A stretch of 64,000 nt of DNA, taken from assembly GCA_003490025.1 (NCBI GenBank), contig DNJC01000116.1, forward strand, positions 4,667 through 68,666, written 5' to 3'. This document shows, piece after piece, positions 41,201 through 49,927 of the stretch. Under the pieces are notes generated by a model that saw only the letters and a list, made by a program, of their open reading frames with translations, searched no databases and was not told where the DNA came from. The translations under genes and the position numbers were made by a program. Numbering within the stretch: the stretch's first letter is position 1; each line of letters begins with the position of its first letter. Origin of the DNA: Geobacter sp. GTDB lineage: Bacteria > Desulfobacterota > Desulfuromonadia > Geobacterales > Geobacteraceae.

Positions 41201-44200
41201 TTTTCTCACGTCCAGCGCGTTCTGCCCGCCACGCACCGGCAACACCGTGGCATGATCCATGTCGCCTGGGGGTCTCTTCGGGAAGAGCCGCACCGAAAAG
41301 ACTTGCGCGTTGGCATAGGAGTAGGCAGGGGCGATCTGTGTCGAGGTCCAGTACACCCGCGATTCCACGATGTTGCTGAAGCCCTGGTCGCTGAACCATG
41401 GCAGGTTCGCCTGCTCGTTGGCAAGGCTCGACAGCTCGTTCAGGTTGGGCAGACGCCAGTCGTCATGCCCCAGGTACTTCTCCTGGTTCAGCTTCCTGAC
41501 ATAGCCCGGCGCCTGGTCCCAGCCCATCTGGCCATAGCTGTTTTGAGAACTCGGGTCGCGCGTTGCCACCAGGTCCAGGTCCCTGGGCCACACCAGGCTG
41601 GTCAGATGGTCCGTGAGCGTCCCGTCGGCATTGGTGGAGAAACGGGGTGCGGGCCACGCCGCGCCGGCTTGCAGCTCCCCGTCCTGTCCGGTGCCGGCGC
41701 ACGCCACCCCGATCCCTTGCTCGTCCCAGCACTGGGTCTGGCCGGTACTCGCCACCACCTGGTAGCCTCCGGCCCCCTGCCCGCCGGCGCGAACCGGCCA
41801 GACCAGGGCGGATCCCCATTTCTTATCCTGCGCCATTGAAACGCCGATACCGGCCCATGTGTTGGCAAAGTTCAGACCGACCGACACGGCCGCAGCGGGG
41901 TCCTGGCCCATGGTGGTGGAGGACCAGTATGAGCCGTACCACCAGATGGAGCTGGGATCCGAAAAGATGGTGAAGCCTTGGGCCGTGAGCCAGGCGGCCT
42001 GGTCGGACTGCGTGCCGATGAGGGTGCGCAGTTCGTTGGCGTTGGGAAGCCTCCAGTCGCTGTGGCCGAGATACCCTTCGCTGTTGAGCTTCTTTATGTA
42101 GTCCAGAGCCTGGGACCAGCTCACACTCCCGCCGCTGTTGGTAGCGTACGAGGGATCCCGGCTGCTCATCGCGTTGGCGTCCTTGGTCCACACCAGGCCG
42201 GTGAGGCGGTCGGTGAGCGTCCCGTCGCCGTTGCCGGTAAAGCGCGGCTGGGGCCACTCGAGCCCCGTCTGCAGCTCTCCGTCCTGCCCGGTTCCGGCGC
42301 AGGCAACCGGCAGGCTCGGGTTCATGTTCACCCAGCAGGAGGTCTGCCCCGTCTTAGGGAGCTGCAGCGCCGGTTTGCCGAGGGCAAAGGCGCTGCAGGA
42401 TGCATCCTTGCCGCCGCTCACTCCGGTGCAGTTCCACTGCCAGGGGCCGTTGCCGGTGACGGCGGTGGGGGCGCCCGGGGAGCAAAGCGCGGTGCTCGGC
42501 GCATCGGTGAACAAGCCTTTGTTGGCTAGACCGCAACTGCCGTCCACAGCAGCGACCGCGCTCCCTGTCAGGGCGCTTTGCAGGATCACCCCCCCGGTAT
42601 CCACCTGCAGCAATGCCGATTTGGAGCCGGCGCCCGCCGGGTTGAACCTGACCGCCACCGTACAGACCTCGCCGGGCCGCAGGGTGGGCGCCAGCGAAGG
42701 GCACGGCGTCGCCCCGCCCGGTGCCAGGCTGAAGTCTGCGGCATCGCCGCCGGCCAGCAGCACAGCCGGGACCGCCAGGTCGGCTGTTCCGCCGTTTCCG
42801 ATGCTGAAGGAGACAAAAGCCGAGGCCATGCCGGCGCCGGTGGCGGGAAAATCAGCACTCTGCGGGAAGAGGGTCGGTTCCCCCGCCTCCCCGTACCATC
42901 CGGAGCGCACCGGTAGAATTGCGTAGCCACTGGTTTTGCTCTCGGTGCTGACAACCCCGGCGGCGGCAGAGTAGTACCAGGCCTTGAAGGGGGCGCCTGC
43001 GTCGGAGCTTGAGGACCAGTACTGCTTTAGAAGTCCCAGACGTCCCAGGATGGTGGCTGCCCCGTTGAGACTTCTGAGTTCGCTCGCCGACGGAAGCCGC
43101 CAGTCGCCGTACCCCAGGTATCTCTCCCGGTTCAGCCTCTGGATGGCATCGAGCGCCTCCTGCCAGCTCTGTGCGCCACCCAGGGCCTGCGGCCCGGTCG
43201 CTACCGAGAGTGCCGGGTCCTTGCTCCAGATGAGGCCGGTCAGGTTGTCCCTCATGGTCTGGTTGTCGTACTCGGTGAAGCGGGGGGTCGGCCATGCCCC
43301 GCCAAGCTGCAGCTCGCCGTCCTGGCCGGTGCCGCTGCAGGGAATCTCCGAAGTTTCGTTGTAGCAGCTGGTCTGGCCGGTCTTCATCAGCGGCATCGGG
43401 CCCGAATGAGGGCCGCGCACAGGCCATACGTGTTCGTAATAAGACGGCTTGTCCGACACCTCCATGGATCCGCCATAGTAAAAGGACCAGGCTCCGGTCC
43501 ACGCCTCGCTGGTTGAGGGGGTTGCCGGTTCTACGGTGGTGGAGCTCCAGTAGTATGAGTAACCGATGTTGATGAACCCTGCACTTTGCAGGACACTGCC
43601 TAACCACTGGTTCGATGTCTGCCCCTCATCGAAGGAGAGGCTGGCGAATTCGTTGCGGTTGGGAAGTCTCCAATCGCCGTGACCAAGGTAGTTCTCCCTG
43701 TTCAGTTTCGCCACGTAGCCCTGCGCGTCCATCCAGCGCATCCTGCCGTCCTCGGTCATGCCGCTGTAACCGGGGTCCCGGGCCAGTGCCAGGTTGGCGT
43801 CCTTGGCCCATACGAGACCTGTCAGGTTGTCGGTGACGGTCAGGTCCGAGGGATTGGTAACGCTGTTGTCGGTGAAACGCGTGCTAGTGTATTTCCCCCC
43901 CCCGAACTCCCCCTCCTGGCCGGTACCGCTGCAGTCGACCGGTATGCCGAACCTGTCCCAGCAGGAAAGCCGTTCGTTGTGTGGGATCGGCGCTACCGGC
44001 GTGCCGGACAGATAGCCTGTGCAGGCGACAGGGGGCGTCGTGCCGCTGCCGCAGCTCCAGTGCCAGGGACCGGATCCGCTTACCCCGGATGCGGTGCCGC
44101 TCAAGCAGAGGTCTTGGGCCGGTTTGCCGGTGAATATCCCCCCATCCGCAGCACCGCAGGCAGGCGTCACCGGCACTGCCTTGCCGAAACCCGAGAGGAG

Positions 44201-47068
44201 CGCCACGGTGCCGTAAGCGGTGGGCACTCCCCCTATGCTGAGGGTCGCTTTGCTGGAACCGGTGCCGGTCGGACGGAAGCGCAACTGCAGGCTGCAACTC
44301 TCCCCTGCCGCAAGCGTCGGCGCCGGTGAGAGACATGCCGCTGTGCCGCCGGGCGCGACGCTGAATGCAGCCGCGCCTGTTCCGGCCAGGGTGACTGTAA
44401 CCGTTGCAGCGGTCGTCCCGTTGTTGGTGACCCGTACCTCCACCGGATCCGATGTGGAGCCGTAGAAGGTCGCCGGGAAGGTGTACGACGTGACACTCAG
44501 GGCAACGGGCCCCGACTGGGATCGCACCGGATACGATATGGAGTCGTAGCCCAGCCCCTGGCCCAGCGCCGCGTCTATGTTGACGAAGCCATGGCCGGAG
44601 AGCCACCGGACCGGGTTGGCGTCCTGGAAGTTGTAGAGGCTTGCCCTTTCGTTGCCGTTGGGAAGCCTCCAGTCGTCGTGTCCCAGCCAGTTGCGGCTGT
44701 TCAGCTCCTTGATATCCGAAAGCCCCAGCACAGGTACGCCGGAGGGGGTGGTGGAACTCCAGAACAGGCCGGTCAGGTTGTCGGTTATGGTCTGGTCGCC
44801 GTTGTCGGTGAAACGCGGCGTGGGCCACGCCGCCCCGAGCTGCAGTTCGCCATCCTGCCCGGTTCCGGCGCACGGGATCGCGCTCCCGCCGTCGTCCCAG
44901 CAACCGGTCTGCCCGGTGCGGTAGAGTACCGGCGAACCCTGGGGAGCCGACCGGACCGGCCAGACGTGGCGGGTGTCCGCATAGGTGCTGTGGTTGAAGG
45001 TGCTGGACCAGAAGCTATATTCGTATACCTCTGCGGCGGCCGTAAAGCCTTGCGAGCCGAGCCAATCATTGAAGGAGCCCGAGGGGGCGAGCATGCTGCG
45101 CAACTCGTTGGCGTTGGGTAGCCGCCAGTCGTTGTGCCCGAGGTAGTTTTCAGCATTGAGCTTTTTCACATAGTCGAAGGCGCGTTGCCGGTAGACGCGT
45201 CCCAAATAGTCGTAGTTATAGTAGCCGTTGTCGTCCGTGTCGAAATCGGGGTCCCGGGTTGCCATTATGTTGAGACTCTTGGCCCAGGTGAGGCCGGTCA
45301 GGTTGTCGGTGATGGTCTGGTTTGAGGGGGCGAGGATGCTGTTGTCGGTAAAGCGGGGGGTAGGCCAGGGACGCCCCGACTGCAGTTCGCCGTCCTGCCC
45401 GGTACCGGCACAGGGGATGGTCGCATAGCTGTAAGAAGGATCCTGGCAGGTAGTCACGCCGGTTCCCAGCGGCTCCACGAAGCTCTGCCCCGACAGGTTC
45501 ATCCCGCAGGGTGCGTCCTCCCCTCCGTTGGCCCCTCTGCAGGTCCAGTTCCAGGGACCGGTGCCCGAGAGGGGAGAGGCGGTTCCACTGGTGCAAAGGC
45601 CGGCGGTCGGGGGGGTGGCGGCAGTGCTGCCATGGGCGCTCCCGCAGAGCCCGGCGACGGGGGTCGCCCTGAAGTTGGCGGTCACGCTCTTTGACCCCGT
45701 CAGGTTGACGGTGCAGCTGTTTCCGCTCTCACTGTCGCACCCGGTCCAGAAAGAGAAGTCGCTGCCGCTGCTTGGCGTAGCTGTGAGGGTGACGCTGCCT
45801 CCCGCCGTGGCGCCGGCGATGCCGGTGGAGCCGTTCCATCTGATGGCGCCGCTGGATGCGGTGACTGCACCGGAGCCGCTTCCGGTCTTGGAGACGGTCA
45901 GGAGGCCGGCCCCCCCGCGCACCGGCCAGACCGTTGCCTTGCCCTTCTTGTCGAGGCTGCTGAAGGCGCCGACACCCACCATGGCGTAGTCATGGCTGGC
46001 CGGCTCCGTGCTCGATGACCAGCAGCTCGGGGTCGTGGTGGAAAAGCCCTGCGCTGCCAGCCAGTCGGTCTGCGACGCTTCGCCAAAGTCGTACAGCGAG
46101 GCGAGTTCCGCCCGGTTGGGTAGGCGCCAGTCGTTGTACCCCAGGTGCATCTCCTCGTTGAGTTCCCTGACGTAGTCCAGCGCGTGCTGCCAGGTGACCG
46201 CGCCGTCTCCGGGTGACTCGGTGCCGCTGGCAGCCTGGAAATCCGTATCAAAGGAGGGGTCCCGCGCCGCCATGATGTTGGCGTTTTGGGGCCACACCAG
46301 GCCGGTGAGGGTGTCGCTGATGGTCGTGTCACCGTTGTCGACGAAGCGCGGCTTGGGCCATGCCACCCCCTTTTGCAGTCCGCCGTCATCGTTGGGGCCG
46401 TAGCTTGTGGTCTGGCCGGTTCTGGGGATGGAACTGGCGCTGGCGCGGACAGGCAAAATCAGGTTCCACGAGTACATGTCCGTTTTGTTCTGGGTCCACG
46501 CGTTGCCGGCCGTGGTCAGCAGGCCCCCTTCCATGGAGTAGCTGCTCTCCAGGGAGACGCCCCAGGCAGAACCCGAGTTCCCGGTTGAGGACGTCGAGGA
46601 CCAGACCTGGTAGGACGTGGTGGAGCTGCCGGTCGTGAATTCTTCCCTGCCCAGCCAGGTGAGAAAGGTCGTTTCGCCGTGGACCAGGCTGCGCAGCTCG
46701 TTGATGTTGGGGAGCCGCCAGTCGTTGTGCCCCAACCAATTCTGGGTGTTGAGCGATTGCACCTCGTTGAGGGCATCCTGCCAGTTGCCGCTGCGCAGCC
46801 CGGAAAAATCCCTGGGCCAGCTGAGCCCGGTCAGCTGGTCGGTCACCGTCTGGTCGGCGTTGACCGAAAACCGCGGGTTGGGCCAGGCAAGCCCGGCGCG
46901 CCTCTCGCCATCCTGGCCGGTCCCGAGGCAGGGCCCGGGAGTCCCTTCCGCATCCCGGCAGCTCGTCTGTCCGGTTTGTGCGACCGGCGCGGGCGGCAGG
47001 GCGGAAGCAAGGGCGGCTGTGGAAAGGAAAAGCAGGCAGGTGCAAAGCAGAGGGAGACGAAGCTTCAT
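38300..47068 (-). CDS. giant exported protein: eight DUF1566 modules, caspase-like peptidase domain, C-terminal dockerin
   Basis: A 2922-residue exported protein (signal peptide about 1-24). Residues 33-1950 hold eight DUF1566-type (Lcl-C-like) modules, each with a GTGQDGEL...WPTPRFTDN start, TITDNLTGLVWAKD, LGHNDWRLPNANELRSL and a YWSST/WPVR end. Between them lie three Cys-rich GxGPWxWxC spacers, two choice-of-anchor-D-like domains and two bacterial-repeat domains (TLTATPSSGSDFSFWTG type). Residues about 2280-2480 form a clan-CD peptidase-like domain with LVDHGNQ (His) and VVVGSCYSGTF (Cys), the C13/caspase-type dyad. Then come a fibronectin-like region, a carboxypeptidase-regulatory-like domain (YVYDATTGLPVAGARISA) and two dockerin loops (DCDGSGSVSIAEVQ, DTDGNQAVSIAEVQ) at the C-terminus. 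A surface adhesin or processing enzyme is likely. It is transcribed alone. Confidence 0.85.
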   Translation of the reverse strand: MKLRLPLLCTCLLFLSTAALASALPPAPVAQTGQTSCRDAEGTPGPCLGTGQDGERRAGLAWPNPRFSVNADQTVTDQLTGLSWPRDFSGLRSGNWQDALNEVQSLNTQNWLGHNDWRLPNINELRSLVHGETTFLTWLGREEFTTGSSTTSYQVWSSTSSTGNSGSAWGVSLESSYSMEGGLLTTAGNAWTQNKTDMYSWNLILPVRASASSIPRTGQTTSYGPNDDGGLQKGVAWPKPRFVDNGDTTISDTLTGLVWPQNANIMAARDPSFDTDFQAASGTESPGDGAVTWQHALDYVRELNEEMHLGYNDWRLPNRAELASLYDFGEASQTDWLAAQGFSTTTPSCWSSSTEPASHDYAMVGVGAFSSLDKKGKATVWPVRGGAGLLTVSKTGSGSGAVTASSGAIRWNGSTGIAGATAGGSVTLTATPSSGSDFSFWTGCDSESGNSCTVNLTGSKSVTANFRATPVAGLCGSAHGSTAATPPTAGLCTSGTASPLSGTGPWNWTCRGANGGEDAPCGMNLSGQSFVEPLGTGVTTCQDPSYSYATIPCAGTGQDGELQSGRPWPTPRFTDNSILAPSNQTITDNLTGLTWAKSLNIMATRDPDFDTDDNGYYNYDYLGRVYRQRAFDYVKKLNAENYLGHNDWRLPNANELRSMLAPSGSFNDWLGSQGFTAAAEVYEYSFWSSTFNHSTYADTRHVWPVRSAPQGSPVLYRTGQTGCWDDGGSAIPCAGTGQDGELQLGAAWPTPRFTDNGDQTITDNLTGLFWSSTTPSGVPVLGLSDIKELNSRNWLGHDDWRLPNGNERASLYNFQDANPVRWLSGHGFVNIDAALGQGLGYDSISYPVRSQSGPVALSVTSYTFPATFYGSTSDPVEVRVTNNGTTAATVTVTLAGTGAAAFSVAPGGTAACLSPAPTLAAGESCSLQLRFRPTGTGSSKATLSIGGVPTAYGTVALLSGFGKAVPVTPACGAADGGIFTGKPAQDLCLSGTASGVSGSGPWHWSCGSGTTPPVACTGYLSGTPVAPIPHNERLSCWDRFGIPVDCSGTGQEGEFGGGKYTSTRFTDNSVTNPSDLTVTDNLTGLVWAKDANLALARDPGYSGMTEDGRMRWMDAQGYVAKLNRENYLGHGDWRLPNRNEFASLSFDEGQTSNQWLGSVLQSAGFINIGYSYYWSSTTVEPATPSTSEAWTGAWSFYYGGSMEVSDKPSYYEHVWPVRGPHSGPMPLMKTGQTSCYNETSEIPCSGTGQDGELQLGGAWPTPRFTEYDNQTMRDNLTGLIWSKDPALSVATGPQALGGAQSWQEALDAIQRLNRERYLGYGDWRLPSASELRSLNGAATILGRLGLLKQYWSSSSDAGAPFKAWYYSAAAGVVSTESKTSGYAILPVRSGWYGEAGEPTLFPQSADFPATGAGMASAFVSFSIGNGGTADLAVPAVLLAGGDAADFSLAPGGATPCPSLAPTLRPGEVCTVAVRFNPAGAGSKSALLQVDTGGVILQSALTGSAVAAVDGSCGLANKGLFTDAPSTALCSPGAPTAVTGNGPWQWNCTGVSGGKDASCSAFALGKPALQLPKTGQTSCWVNMNPSLPVACAGTGQDGELQTGLEWPQPRFTGNGDGTLTDRLTGLVWTKDANAMSSRDPSYATNSGGSVSWSQALDYIKKLNSEGYLGHSDWRLPNANELRTLIGTQSDQAAWLTAQGFTIFSDPSSIWWYGSYWSSTTMGQDPAAAVSVGLNFANTWAGIGVSMAQDKKWGSALVWPVRAGGQGAGGYQVVASTGQTQCWDEQGIGVACAGTGQDGELQAGAAWPAPRFSTNADGTLTDHLTSLVWPRDLDLVATRDPSSQNSYGQMGWDQAPGYVRKLNQEKYLGHDDWRLPNLNELSSLANEQANLPWFSDQGFSNIVESRVYWTSTQIAPAYSYANAQVFSVRLFPKRPPGDMDHATVLPVRGGQNALDVRKSGNGAVTVSKGSLHWNGAIGSARYSTGETVSITAVPDPGYKLSAWENDCAGSALTCTVTMAAARSVTALFVEATPPRVTITSPQDTASLNYIDTFSGEVTDNFSLNKVSLSVRDLATGKYLQQLSGYFADAPANLPVPFGGGTWSLSILNGLFNAQTRYQLTVTTTDNAGNSATATSSFLKVPYYEPTGTAITSLLPSRSKLAVAESVDVTGVVRRNSSVNDGFIGKSVRLELYPPGSGTPLPNAASFIFTENNDTDGNSFTFTGVSGFNAPGTWTLKAVFDKSGYLNGSSYTTTIQVGPKAGYAIVVQGRVFTDAEGARDYAKTTGRIIDRLASQGFNVTYAGNDLGQPNDVRYFSFDETRRTHETPSKAEIGKAVTEWAYAKLASADPAPLYVVLVDHGNQDSQIYLEASDTVKETISAADLAGWLNTLEGRFSAQQLAALPPRVVVVGSCYSGTFIQPISRSGRIIIASAAPDQESSRGLPEGTDRVITGEYFIEQLFTHLDRGITLKEAFNSAAVDTLVYTRAGDAAVDFLPTKSNQTARQHPQLDDNGDGKGITILPDAGTTEGALAASMTLGVGRHNGENAAILDRSGSITLAFDQSSLPTGSYLWATVGNPGRMQGPPLALIRSSTTSTTGSGSQFAYQFTSVPLGTQGSCTSSSGLTTTCYRSAAGAGELAGIFQNPGTYDVFYYVIDNQNGALSQVHHSVILKNKSPMVYPDAPGLISPGIAAPGSTQETSFVTFSWRPVTPKFQGQAVTYTVEVGRNGSFNPPVFRVEGLAEPFYSHQLSDRVTDYCWRVKAVDQFGASADSATWNFSTYDQNGLPGVISGYVYDATTGLPVAGARISALNFTGTLATTLDNGGYLMVRSTGSYQLNVTASGFTPASASVIATAGKVSTVSFALTPASSGRPADCDGSGSVSIAEVQTAINMYLGMITPLACVDTDGNQAVSIAEVQKAINAYLGM

Positions 47069-47455
47069 TCCAAAGGACCTCCATTACATAGATGGAACCT
47101 CTATCCCATCCGGGGCGAATATGAGCTGCATGAGGTAGTGGAAACCGGCGGGCTAAAAGGAGTGACTTGTGCAGGCGAAAAGGGGAGAGCCATTCCCAAA
47201 GCGAGGCTATTGTATACAGCAATTAATCATTAAAGTACAGTGGCTTAAAGTGGACAAGACGCGGACATCGACAGGACGGACGGCCAAACAGAAAGGGGAT
47301 CCATCCAGATCCCCCTCTTTTTCTAGAACAATGCATTAGTTTTTTTGGGAATATTGTCAATCCATCTCGGCGCCTTGCGTTCCAAAAGGAAAGGGGGATC
47401 CCCCGGACATCGGGAATCCCCCTTTTCATCGTTTGCTACCGTCGGCAGATTGCTG
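47069..47455. other. intergenic region upstream of the giant protein
   Basis: About 390 bases. Next to the giant gene is a GAGGTCC ribosome-binding-like sequence. The AT-rich part around 47205-47240 may hold the promoter. A hairpin GGGGATC-CATCCA-GATCCCC (47295-47314) has a T-tract on the plus strand but no plus-strand gene before it. The nrdJ terminator occupies the far end. Confidence 0.55.
47388..47427 (-). terminator. terminator of nrdJ
   Basis: AAAGGGGGAT pairs with ATCCCCCTTT around a GC-rich loop that itself pairs (CCC with GGG). The minus strand continues CCTTTTGG. Confidence 0.75.
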
Positions 47456-49690
47456 TTACGCGCACTCGGAGTAGCCGCAGACGCGGCAGACCGCGCAGCC
47501 CCCCTCGTGCTCGACCACGCCGCCGCACTCGGGGCAGGCGCCCCTGTCGAAGGCGTGGGCCTCGACCAGGTCGGTGTGGCCGGTAAGCGTCAGGTGCGTC
47601 TGGATCGCCTTCCCCACCGCGTCGGAGCAGGAGAGGACCTTGTTCTCGCCGAAACCGGAAGGGGAGTGGCAGGAAATCCCCAGGAGCTGCTTCACGACCT
47701 GCCTCCCCTGGATGCCGCTTCTCCAGGCGAGCGACACCATGCGCCCGATCGCCTCGCACTGGGAGGCGGCGCAACCGCCCGCCTTGCCCATGGTGGTGAA
47801 GACCTCGAAGAGGCCGGTGGCGTCCTCGTTGATGGTGATGTAGAGCGGACCGCAGCCGGTCTGCATCTGGTAGGTCCAACCCTTGAGCGCCTTGGGACGC
47901 TCGCGCTTGGCGGTGCGCTTGTCCTCGACGTGGGTCGGCGCGGTGACCTTGACCTCCTCCTTCTTGCCGGTGGAGAGGACCTGCTCGTCGCGGGAGCCGT
48001 CGCGGTAGATGGTGACCCCCTTGCAGTTGCTCTGGTAGGCGAGGCGGTACACCTTCTCCACGTCCTCCATGGTCGCCTCCTGCGGGAAGTTCACCGTCTT
48101 CGAGACCGCGTTGTCCGTGTGGAGCTGGAAGGCGGCCTGCATGGCGATGTGCTCCTCGGGGGTGATGTCGTGCGCCGTCACGAAGACCTCGCGCACGCTC
48201 TCCGGAATCGCCGTGATGTCCTGCACGGTGCCGTGCTCGGCGATCCGCTGCATCAGCTCTTCCGAGTAGAACCCGTCGGTCTTGGCGATCTTCTCGAAGA
48301 GCGGGTTCACCTCGACCAGGATGTTCTTGTCCATCACCTGGCGCACGTAGGAGACGGCGAAGAGCGGCTCCACGCCGGAAGAGGCGTTGGCGATGATGGA
48401 GATGGTCCCGGTGGGGGCGATGGTGGTCACGGTCGCGTTCCTGATCGGCTCGGCGCCGGGGCGGTCGTAGGTGGAGCCCTTGAAGTTCGGGAAGGCGCCG
48501 CGGGTCTTCGCGAGGTTGCGGGACGCCGCGTGCCCTTCGTCGTTGATGAACTTCATCACCTGCTCGCCCAGCGTGACCGATTCGGCGGAGCCGTAGGGGA
48601 TGCCGAGCAGGATCAGCATGTCCGCCCATCCCATGACGCCGAGGCCTATCTTGCGGTTGGAGCGGGTCATCTCGTCGATCTGCGGCAGCGGGTAGTTGTT
48701 CACCTCGATGACGTTGTCCAGGAAGTGGACCGCGAGCTGCACCACTTCCTTCAGCCTGTCCCAGTTCACCCGGCCGTGGATGACCATCTTGCCGAGGTTG
48801 ATGGAGCCCAGGTTGCACGACTCGTAGGGGAGCAGCGGCTGCTCGCCGCACGGGTTGGTCGACTCGATCTCGCCTATGTGCGGGGTCGGGTTGTCCTTGT
48901 TCAGGCGGTCCAGGAAGATGATCCCCGGCTCGCCGTTCTCCCACGCCTGCTTCACGATGCGGTTGAACACCTTGCGGGCGTTCTGCGTCCCGGCCGGCTT
49001 CTTGTCGCGCGGGTTGAACAGCGCGTAGTCCTCGTCGGCGTCGACCGCCTTCATGAACGCCTCGGTGATGCCGACCGAGATGTTGAAGTTGTTCAGCTGG
49101 CGCTGGTCGTTCTTGCACATGATGAAGTCCATGATGTCGGGATGGTCGACGCGCAGGATCGCCATGTTCGCGCCGCGCCTGGTGCCGCCCTGCTTGATGG
49201 TCTCGGTGGCGACGTCGAACACCCTCATGAAGGAGAGCGGGCCGCTGGAGATCCCGGTGGTGGACATGACCACGTCGTTGGCCGGCCGCAGGCGGGAGAA
49301 GGAGAAGCCGGTGCCGCCGCCGGACTTGTGGATCAGCGCCGTGTACTTCACCGCCTCGAAGATCTCCTCCATGGAGTCCCCGACCGGCAGGACGAAGCAG
49401 GCGGAAAGCTGCCCCAGCTCGCGCCCGGCGTTCATCAGGGTGGGGGAGTTGGGGAGGAACTCGAAGTTGGTCATGAGCGAATAGAACCTGTCGGAGAGCG
49501 CGCCTATGTCCGCCTTCTTGTCGAAGACCGCGTCGGCCGTAGCTATGGCGGTGGCCACCCGCCTGAACATGTCGCTAGCAGTCTCAAGGGTCTTTCCTGC
49601 CTGGTCTCTTTTCAGGTAGCGCTTTTCAAGCACGGTCAATGCGTTTTTGGACAGGCCGGGGATCGATCCTTTTTCGACTGTTTTTTTCAT
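47456..49690 (-). CDS. nrdJ: adenosylcobalamin-dependent ribonucleotide reductase (class II)
   Basis: A 744-residue enzyme making deoxyribonucleotides without oxygen, using coenzyme B12. Class II segments seen: NSPTLMNAGRELGQLSACFVLPVGDS with the active-site Cys, SGGGTGFSFSRLRP, NPCGEQPLLPYESCNLGSINL with the radical Cys and acid residues, MGWADMLILLGIPYGS, APTGTISIIANASSGVEP, and a C-terminal zinc-ribbon-like tail CPECGGVVEHEGGCAVCRVCGYSECA with the cysteines that re-reduce the active site. Length is typical. A pair of NrdR-box-like palindromes lies just upstream. Confidence 0.95.
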   Translation of the reverse strand: MKKTVEKGSIPGLSKNALTVLEKRYLKRDQAGKTLETASDMFRRVATAIATADAVFDKKADIGALSDRFYSLMTNFEFLPNSPTLMNAGRELGQLSACFVLPVGDSMEEIFEAVKYTALIHKSGGGTGFSFSRLRPANDVVMSTTGISSGPLSFMRVFDVATETIKQGGTRRGANMAILRVDHPDIMDFIMCKNDQRQLNNFNISVGITEAFMKAVDADEDYALFNPRDKKPAGTQNARKVFNRIVKQAWENGEPGIIFLDRLNKDNPTPHIGEIESTNPCGEQPLLPYESCNLGSINLGKMVIHGRVNWDRLKEVVQLAVHFLDNVIEVNNYPLPQIDEMTRSNRKIGLGVMGWADMLILLGIPYGSAESVTLGEQVMKFINDEGHAASRNLAKTRGAFPNFKGSTYDRPGAEPIRNATVTTIAPTGTISIIANASSGVEPLFAVSYVRQVMDKNILVEVNPLFEKIAKTDGFYSEELMQRIAEHGTVQDITAIPESVREVFVTAHDITPEEHIAMQAAFQLHTDNAVSKTVNFPQEATMEDVEKVYRLAYQSNCKGVTIYRDGSRDEQVLSTGKKEEVKVTAPTHVEDKRTAKRERPKALKGWTYQMQTGCGPLYITINEDATGLFEVFTTMGKAGGCAASQCEAIGRMVSLAWRSGIQGRQVVKQLLGISCHSPSGFGENKVLSCSDAVGKAIQTHLTLTGHTDLVEAHAFDRGACPECGGVVEHEGGCAVCRVCGYSECA

Positions 49691-49743
49691 AACGCTTCGT
49701 TCTCCTTGGATAAATTATAATTCCACATGGGAAATGGCTCTTT

Positions 49744-49790
49744 CTACCACATTTAGTGGGCGGCGAGAAATAAACCACAACATGTATGGT
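49744..49790. promoter_or_regulatory. pair of NrdR-box-like sites upstream of nrdJ
   Basis: CTACCACATTTAGTGG (49744-49759) matches the conserved core C-x-A-x-AT-x-T-x-G of the NrdR box fully. The box at 49775-49790 (ACACAACATGTATGGT-like) matches all but the last core position. Their centres are 31 bp apart, the three-turn spacing typical of paired NrdR boxes. Confidence 0.5.
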
Positions 49791-49927
49791 GAAGTCAAGA
49801 GATTAAAGATTAAAAATTGCGCCGTCCCGTAAAAAACGAAATCGCGGTGCTAAAGCGCCTACAGCATTTACATTTCGGCCGACGCTGTGCTATTAATAGC
49901 ACGTTAAAATTTTTCCACGGAGCCGAC

